Notes under the pieces: model-generated
The model's database searches: none
Told to the model about the DNA's origin: nothing
Seen by the model: the letters and a program-made list of their open reading frames with translations, nothing else
Position numbers and translations under genes: made by a program
Origin: CALARM01 sp964431735
GTDB taxonomy: Bacteria; Vulcanimicrobiota; SpSt-956; JAKJGF01
Assembly (NCBI GenBank): GCA_964431735.1
Contig: CAYSLJ010000205.1
Coordinates: 1-10,539, forward strand
Length of the DNA: 10,539 nt
Reading direction: 5' to 3'
Part shown: one piece after another, positions 6,365 to 10,539 of the stretch
Layout of the letters: each line of letters opens with the position of its first letter
Position numbering within the stretch: the first letter of the stretch is position 1

Positions 6365-7398
6365 CAATATATGGCTCCTGTTATGGCGTAGAATGGTTTA
6401 AAAACAGATATTATAAAAAAACCCACGATTATACCGGCAGTTATAATAAAGAAAGGCTCTGAAAACTTCATCATACCTGAATATAATATCTTCATTTCAT
6501 CTTCATAATAATCTGCGCCGTCAAACAAAGCTGAAGGAAGGGTATCTGTTTTTTCTCCATGTCTTATCATAAATAAAAAGGTATTATCAAAAAATGTTAC
6601 CCCTTCCAGAGCATCTCCGAGACTTTTACCATGACTTACCTTTTCTGAAGCTTTCATTAAAATATTCTTTACCTGTGATGATTCTGATGTTTTTGCCGCC
6701 AGTTCAAGAGATTTATCCAGAGTAATCCCCTGTTTGAGCATGAAACCGAGAGCACGGGACAGGCGGACTATATAGGCTTTACGGAAAATCTCTCCTATGA
6801 AAGGGAGTTTTATAAAAATATTAGTTCCTGCAGTGGATCTACTGAAAATTATTGCATCAAGAAAACAAACTGCAAGCAACATAACTATAAGAAAAGCAGG
6901 ACTGTAAAGTATTTTTCCGATATTTATAAACACACGTGACATTCCGTCAAGTTCCTGTGCTGTAAGAACTGAGAAATTAACATACTGATTAAAAAGTATA
7001 TCGGAAAAAACATAATAGATAAAGAATAAAAAGATAAAAGCAAAATTAATAATAATACATGGATAAAAGGCTGCAGATTTAACCTGACTTCTTGTCAATT
7101 CGACTGTTTCCAGATATTTTGACAGGTCGTAAAGAACGGCAGAGAGGCTATCAGTCTTTTCCGCCGCTTCAACCATGTTCACATAATCAGGGGGAAAAAC
7201 CTTTGACTCTTCCTTCATTGCTTCAGAAAGAGAAGCCCCCTTTTCCATGTTTACTTTAAGACCTTCTACGCCATCTCTGAACGATTTATCGGAAATATTC
7301 TTCCTGATTTTATCAAAGGCTTCAGTAAGATTTGCTCCCATTTTCGTAAGATAATAGAGATTTTTAGTAAAAGATATGAGTTCTCTTGTTTTATCCAT
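6364..7398 (-). CDS. GspF-family platform protein (second, divergent copy)
   Basis: This 344-residue protein has two T2SSF repeats (about 8-131 and 200-338) and membrane segments near 113-131, 164-184 and 315-337. Family signatures include NMVEAAEKTDSLSAVLYDL in repeat 1 and RHGEKTDTLPSALFDGADYY in repeat 2, plus the typical KLPFIGEIFRKAYIVRLSRAL between them. It lacks the P-T-F-V-x-L-F-E-G...L-P motif that its two paralogues in the operon keep after the first membrane segment, so it is diverged there. The ATG at 7398 has AGGAG 8 nt upstream. Its stop overlaps the ATPase start by one base, indicating coupled translation and roughly matched amounts. A heteromeric platform with the other GspF proteins is inference. 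Confidence 0.88.
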   Translation of the reverse strand: MDKTRELISFTKNLYYLTKMGANLTEAFDKIRKNISDKSFRDGVEGLKVNMEKGASLSEAMKEESKVFPPDYVNMVEAAEKTDSLSAVLYDLSKYLETVELTRSQVKSAAFYPCIIINFAFIFLFFIYYVFSDILFNQYVNFSVLTAQELDGMSRVFINIGKILYSPAFLIVMLLAVCFLDAIIFSRSTAGTNIFIKLPFIGEIFRKAYIVRLSRALGFMLKQGITLDKSLELAAKTSESSQVKNILMKASEKVSHGKSLGDALEGVTFFDNTFLFMIRHGEKTDTLPSALFDGADYYEDEMKILYSGMMKFSEPFFIITAGIIVGFFIISVFKPFYAITGAIY

Positions 7399-7407
7399 AT
7401 ATATTAC

Positions 7408-7420
7408 TCCTGTTAACAGG
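7408..7420 (-). promoter_or_regulatory. 12-bp palindrome overlapping the GspF2 ribosome binding site
   Basis: CCTGTTAACAGG (7409-7420) is a perfect palindrome, and the minus-strand Shine-Dalgarno AGGAG (7412-7408) uses its end. Dimerisation or binding at this site could limit access of ribosomes, but the palindrome has no loop, so a simple intramolecular hairpin would be weak. Confidence 0.3.
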
Positions 7421-7430
7421 TATCATAATG

Positions 7431-7444
7431 CGTAACGCGTGACG
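7431..7444 (+). repeat. CGTRACG heptamer pair inside the operon
   Basis: CGTAACG and CGTGACG are followed by GGA. They lie in the 77-nt gap between gspF1 and gspF2. The right end CGTGACGGGA is identical to the right end of the array at 10443-10452. Confidence 0.75.
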
Positions 7445-7475
7445 GGACACCTGCAGAATTTATTTTCTAAAATAT

Positions 7476-8729
7476 TTACTTAAAAATCCCATTGCCCATT
7501 TCAACTACAAGATAAACAATGGGTGAGAACATGCCTGTTATAGCCCAGCCTATAAACAGGCCAATTAAAAGAGTCAATAAGACCTCTAATATTTTAAATA
7601 AATTTTTTATTTTTACTGCATAATCATGTTCATAATATTCTGCCATTTCATTAAAAACGTCGGGAAGATTTTCTGTTTTTTCTCCCAGAGAAACCATAAA
7701 AAGGAATGTATCGTCAAAAATACCTGTTTTATCCAGTGTATTTCTCAATGAAGGTTCTAATATGACAGAAGAAAGCTTATATGAATAAAAATAAAGCCCC
7801 ATGGCGTCTGCCACAGTTTTAATGGCTTTATCCAGAGGCATAAAGTTCTTTAAAAGACCGCTCATAACACGACAGAATATTATATATTCATGATTTCTGA
7901 TAAGACTTGAAAAAAACGGGATCTTCGTATATATGCGATCATGCCTGTTTCTAATAAGGCCGCATCTGTGAAATAAAATCAGAAGAATAACACCGAATAT
8001 AATCAGATTAACCGGCAGTGCAGTGACCGGATTCCTCCATAATTTAGTAACATATATTAACATTTTTGTATAGACAGGGAGAGTCACATCCATACCTTCA
8101 AATAAATCTACAAAAGTAGGCATTATATAAGTTATATTGAATAATACTACTGAGAAAGCTATAAATATAAGTACCAGAGTATAACTGATTGTATGGGCAT
8201 AATGGGAAATATATTCTTTCTGTGATTTCAAATATCCGTCCAGTACTTCCACTGAAGCTATAAGATTACCCTGTCTTTCTCCTGTTTCAATCATGTTTAT
8301 ATAAAAGTACGGTATAAAAAATTTCTCTTTTTTTAATGATGCAGAAAAAGAATTACCTCTTTGAAGTTCCCGTAAAACCCTTCTTAAAGGCCTCTGAAGA
8401 GGGGAAAACTTAAGAGTAATCGAAGGGCCAAATCCCTCGCCGAGTATAAGGGAAACAGCATGGGACAGAGGCAGATTCATTCTGAGCATCTGAAGAAGTT
8501 TGTTATTAAATAAATAGAGATCCGTATACAGTCCCCTGCCGCGAAGAATTCCCCAGCTGTCATACCACAGGGAATCCCAGGTAAAACATAAGATAAAATC
8601 AAACAATTTCACAGGTGCTGCAGGAGCGTTTCCTCCTGCGGCTACAAAGGATTTCTTTATAAATTTTGCAAGATAATAGGCACCTACAATTATGGTTGTG
8701 CCTGTGATTATAAAAAGAATAAGTGTCAT
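7476..8729 (-). CDS. GspF-family platform protein (first copy) with extra N-terminal membrane segment
   Basis: Numbered from an alternative ATG at 8786 (subtract 19 for the start used here), residues 20-42 are a strong hydrophobic segment followed by KFIKK. An unusual aromatic-rich linker (about 43-88) follows. Then come two T2SSF repeats (about 89-222 and 288-425) with ETGERQGNLIASVEVLDGYL, MPTFVDLFEGMDVTLPVYTK, SLGEKTENLPDVFNEMAEYY and membrane segments near 200-222, 255-272 and 398-420. Standard GspF has no membrane segment before repeat 1. ATG 8729 is preferred: it is 8 nt after the upstream stop, and an uncharged N-terminus followed by Lys gives an N-out/C-in topology that leaves the GspF repeats in the cytoplasm. 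The 8786 start would overlap the upstream gene by 49 nt and add a very basic tail. Ribosome binding sites are weak for both. Confidence 0.88.
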   Translation of the reverse strand: MTLILFIITGTTIIVGAYYLAKFIKKSFVAAGGNAPAAPVKLFDFILCFTWDSLWYDSWGILRGRGLYTDLYLFNNKLLQMLRMNLPLSHAVSLILGEGFGPSITLKFSPLQRPLRRVLRELQRGNSFSASLKKEKFFIPYFYINMIETGERQGNLIASVEVLDGYLKSQKEYISHYAHTISYTLVLIFIAFSVVLFNITYIMPTFVDLFEGMDVTLPVYTKMLIYVTKLWRNPVTALPVNLIIFGVILLILFHRCGLIRNRHDRIYTKIPFFSSLIRNHEYIIFCRVMSGLLKNFMPLDKAIKTVADAMGLYFYSYKLSSVILEPSLRNTLDKTGIFDDTFLFMVSLGEKTENLPDVFNEMAEYYEHDYAVKIKNLFKILEVLLTLLIGLFIGWAITGMFSPIVYLVVEMGNGIFK

Positions 8730-8737
8730 AAAAAAAC

Positions 8738-9121
8738 TCACTTTATCTGGCCGGAATATCTGACGCCCTCGAAATATCCGGTACATATTACCTTCACAGG
8801 AGAGCCCTGAAAATAATAATATTCCAGAGTAAAATATCCGTCTTTAATCAATGACGGAGATTTATAGGTATGTCTTTTAAAGGTACCTTCTTCATCTACT
8901 TTCAGATTTCTTCCGGGAAGTTTGTATCCTGTAGTAACTGCATACACATGCCCCATTTCCATAAGATCTACTGCAGTCTGTTTTCTCTTTTCATAATTAA
9001 CCCTGTGAAAGATATGGCCGAAAAGTCCGTAGAAAGCAAACTCAATAAACAATATAAAAACTGCAAAATGAAGTACTACTATCAATAATGATATAGCTTT
9101 TTGATTTCCTTTATTCCTCAT
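8738..9121 (-). CDS. Small pilin-like membrane protein, minor pseudopilin candidate
   Basis: This 127-residue protein has a short basic N-terminus (MRNKGNQKA) and one hydrophobic helix at about 10-34, then a soluble domain of about 90 residues rich in Tyr and predicted beta strands. Size, layout and position after two clear prepilins suggest a minor pseudopilin. However, the class III cleavage motif is not recognisable: the only nearby Gly is residue 5, and no Glu sits at +5 of a plausible mature end. GspK- and PilX-like minor subunits can lack Glu5, so a tip role is possible; an ordinary membrane-anchored assembly factor is the alternative. The ATG overlaps the upstream stop by 4 nt (ATGA), with AAGGG about 10 nt upstream inside that gene. 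Confidence 0.75.
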   Translation of the reverse strand: MRNKGNQKAISLLIVVLHFAVFILFIEFAFYGLFGHIFHRVNYEKRKQTAVDLMEMGHVYAVTTGYKLPGRNLKVDEEGTFKRHTYKSPSLIKDGYFTLEYYYFQGSPVKVICTGYFEGVRYSGQIK

Positions 9122-9567
9122 AGTTCAATATCCCTTATAACCTTAAAATATTTATCGGAGCCTATTACAGTTTTATATCTATACTCTACATTCATGGAAA
9201 TACTATTCTCATCAAAAACCCACAGTGCATCATTTACATGATATCCGGTAAGTTTTACATCTTTACTGCCATTCTTTAAATAAATGGCTTCATCTTTAAA
9301 TAAATAAGTTTTTTCTCTACCGGAAACCTTTATTTTTATACCGTGATAATCGGAATTTACGGAAAATTTTCCCCCTCTTGCAAGATCACTTTCTATCATT
9401 AATTTTATATTTACCACATCTGTTTTCATACCTGTTTCCTGATGAACTTTGATAAACTGTCTGTAGGAATAAACACCGAGAAGATAGAAAGGCCACAGAG
9501 TCAGGACCAGTAAAGAGAGAACTATAGTAATTTCAATAAGTGTAAAAGCAGATTCTTTTTTCATCAT
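9118..9567 (-). CDS. Type IV prepilin/pseudopilin with SA|FTLIE cleavage motif
   Basis: The 149-residue product starts MMKKESA|FTLIEITIVLSL, a short basic leader, mature Phe+1, Glu+5 and a hydrophobic helix to about residue 32. A beta-rich C-terminal domain follows. This matches N-methylated prepilins, which a prepilin peptidase trims and which then enter a pilus or pseudopilus. The residue before the cut is Ala instead of the near-invariant Gly, so processing may be slower. Size fits a GspH/I/J-like minor subunit, but I cannot assign which. Its ATG (9567) overlaps the upstream stop by 4 nt. The second ATG (9564) is better spaced from GGTGA and would shorten the leader by one residue. Confidence 0.88.
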   Translation of the reverse strand: MMKKESAFTLIEITIVLSLLVLTLWPFYLLGVYSYRQFIKVHQETGMKTDVVNIKLMIESDLARGGKFSVNSDYHGIKIKVSGREKTYLFKDEAIYLKNGSKDVKLTGYHVNDALWVFDENSISMNVEYRYKTVIGSDKYFKVIRDIEL

Positions 9568-10355
9568 CTTTTCACCAGTAAAAGAGCAGTTTCAATATTT
9601 TTCAGGCTCTTATAATCTTCCAGAATTTTTATCATTTTAAATCGGGCCGGTTCATTGGCAGGTGTAAGATCATCATATAAAAATTCTCCTGTGCATATAT
9701 TTCTGACCATACTGCCGGTATAGGTTACACTTACCACTTTACCTGCATATTTTTTATCTATTATAACTTCTTTTGCTCCTTCTTTAATTCTATAAAACTT
9801 TGAAGATATAAGTGTAAAATTATTTCCTTCCAGAAGTTCCATTTTTGTTATTACATTGACAGGATTATTTAAGAGTCTTATTTCATAAGGTTCTTTTAAA
9901 GGAACAGTAGCAGCTTCTCCCCTGTCAGGCAAAAGAAAACTGTATTTCACAAAAACTTTTTTACCTCTATAATGGTTGTCACTTATTGTAACGATGCCGT
10001 TTTTTTCATCTACCTTAAAGGATTTATTATCCAGTGCAATGTTATAAATACCTTCTCCGTCTTTCTCAGTAAACAGTGTCACGCTGCCGGGGACTATATC
10101 CATACTGGAGAGTTTAACTCTACCGTCTGTTTCTACAGGAAGAATCTCAGGAGGAAGACTGTCAAAAGGGAGGCTGGAGAGAATTTTTTTCTGAAGTTTC
10201 ATCTGTCGGACGGCATTACTGTAGTTATTTTCTTTTGCAAGCCACTGATAATACCTGTGAGTGCCTGTGCCTATGACTATAATTATTGCAAGAACAGCAA
10301 TAAAAATCATAAGTTCAATCAGAGTAAAGCCGGATTTTTTAAATAACGTTTTCAT
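9564..10355 (-). CDS. Large type IV prepilin with two repeated beta modules, first gene of the secretion operon
   Basis: Numbered from an alternative ATG at 10373 (subtract 6 for the start used here), the leader ends KKSG15|FTLIELMIFIAVLAI, a textbook prepilin site with Gly-1, Phe+1 and Glu+5 (residue 20), then a hydrophobic helix to about 36. At 269 residues it is longer than most pseudopilins. Residues about 89-147 (VPGSVTL...GKKVFVKYSF) and 172-219 (ITKMELLEG...GKVVSVTYTG) look like two copies of one beta-sandwich-like module, each ending G-K-x-V-x-V-x-Y. The ATG at 10355 gives a normal 9-residue leader and has purine-rich GAGAGAAG upstream; the ATG at 10373 has no visible ribosome binding site. 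Its stop overlaps the next gene by 4 nt. It may be the major subunit or a tip adhesin-like subunit. Confidence 0.88.
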   Translation of the reverse strand: MKTLFKKSGFTLIELMIFIAVLAIIIVIGTGTHRYYQWLAKENNYSNAVRQMKLQKKILSSLPFDSLPPEILPVETDGRVKLSSMDIVPGSVTLFTEKDGEGIYNIALDNKSFKVDEKNGIVTISDNHYRGKKVFVKYSFLLPDRGEAATVPLKEPYEIRLLNNPVNVITKMELLEGNNFTLISSKFYRIKEGAKEVIIDKKYAGKVVSVTYTGSMVRNICTGEFLYDDLTPANEPARFKMIKILEDYKSLKNIETALLLVKR

Positions 10356-10388
10356 CTTTCTTCTCTCAAACATTTGCTATACATCTTA

Positions 10389-10484
10389 CTGAGGTAAGCA
10401 TAAATAATAGATATGTACGCTCGTGACGCGTAACGCGTAACGCGTGACGGGAGGTTTATTAAATGATTAAATGCTTATACTCAG
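10389..10484. repeat. Imperfect inverted repeat flanking a heptamer array
   Basis: CTGAGGTAAGCAT (10389-10401) is matched in inverse orientation by ATGCTTATACTCAG (10471-10484), sharing CTGAG and AAGCAT with a 2/3-nt middle. A/T-rich flanks continue the resemblance inward. The heptamer array at 10422-10449 lies between the arms, so the whole could fold as one long stem-loop. Confidence 0.45.
10422..10449 (+). repeat. CGTRACG heptamer array, four units, upstream of the secretion operon
   Basis: The exact units are CGTGACG, CGTAACG, CGTAACG and CGTGACG, reading G-A-A-G at the variable base, followed by GGAGG. It lies 67 bp before the preferred start of the first prepilin, in the probable leader or promoter region. 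Confidence 0.9.
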
Positions 10485-10499
10485 GTTAGGGGTTGTCAA
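10474..10499 (-). promoter_or_regulatory. Weak promoter candidate for the secretion operon
   Basis: On the minus strand a perfect -35 TTGACA (10499-10494) is followed by TATAAG (10479-10474), but the spacer is only 14 nt, short for sigma-70. A different -10, TATTAT (10409-10404), lies nearer the gene without a good -35. Transcription from either would carry the operon leader; which is used cannot be decided here. Confidence 0.3.
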
Positions 10500-10529
10500 G
10501 AAATAACCCAATCATATTTACGTCTATAT

Positions 10530-10539
10530 CGTGACGCGT
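10530..10539 (+). repeat. Start of another CGTRACG array, cut by the window edge
   Basis: CGTGACG followed by CGT is the beginning of a second array, 80 bp after the previous one. Its length cannot be seen. Confidence 0.6.

Noticed and set aside
10490..10509. GGGTT/AACCC inverted repeat as an operator
   Set aside because: A 5-bp arm with a 10-nt loop is easily expected by chance, and nothing else supports it.

Overview
The window is AT-rich, densely coded bacterial DNA. It carries a seven-gene type II secretion/type IV pilus-like operon, a lipoprotein, a diderm-style gene set (prepilins, GspE/GspF, lipoprotein) and a family of 7-bp tandem repeats in the gaps. These point to a Gram-negative bacterium, but nothing here fixes the phylum, and I see no marker of a well-known model lineage.

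Left part (1-3600). A minus-strand GTPase with a C-terminal DUF697-type region (14-1138) is divergent from a plus-strand esterase with an N-terminal CBM20-like starch-binding domain (1307-2437). The esterase converges on a minus-strand lipoprotein (2491-3582). That lipoprotein has a plausible clan CD (caspase/gingipain-like) His/Cys pair. A perfect 14-bp stem built from heptamer repeats lies between the two convergent genes.

Right part (3775-10373). One minus-strand operon, transcribed from 10355 down to 3775, encodes in order: a large prepilin with SG|FTLIE; a second prepilin with SA|FTLIE; a small pilin-like membrane protein; a GspF-family protein with an extra N-terminal membrane segment; a second, divergent GspF; a GspE/PilB ATPase; and a third GspF. 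The three pilin genes and the GspF2/ATPase junction overlap by 1-4 nt, which implies translational coupling. Known systems use prepilins to build a pseudopilus or pilus on a GspF platform driven by GspE. Here a single ATPase is paired with three non-identical GspF proteins, and no secretin, prepilin peptidase, GspC/L/M or retraction ATPase is in the window. This is the best candidate for an unusual system.

Between genes. Nearly every gap longer than about 50 bp holds an array or remnant of 7-bp units: CGTRACG in three full arrays plus an edge copy, and AGTGAGT, GGTGAAG-like or TGRYVAC-like units elsewhere. They lie between genes of unrelated function and break the operon at two places, so they look like a dispersed genomic repeat family and not operators of one gene. 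No rRNA, tRNA, CRISPR array or transposase was seen, and no gap exceeds 300 bp.
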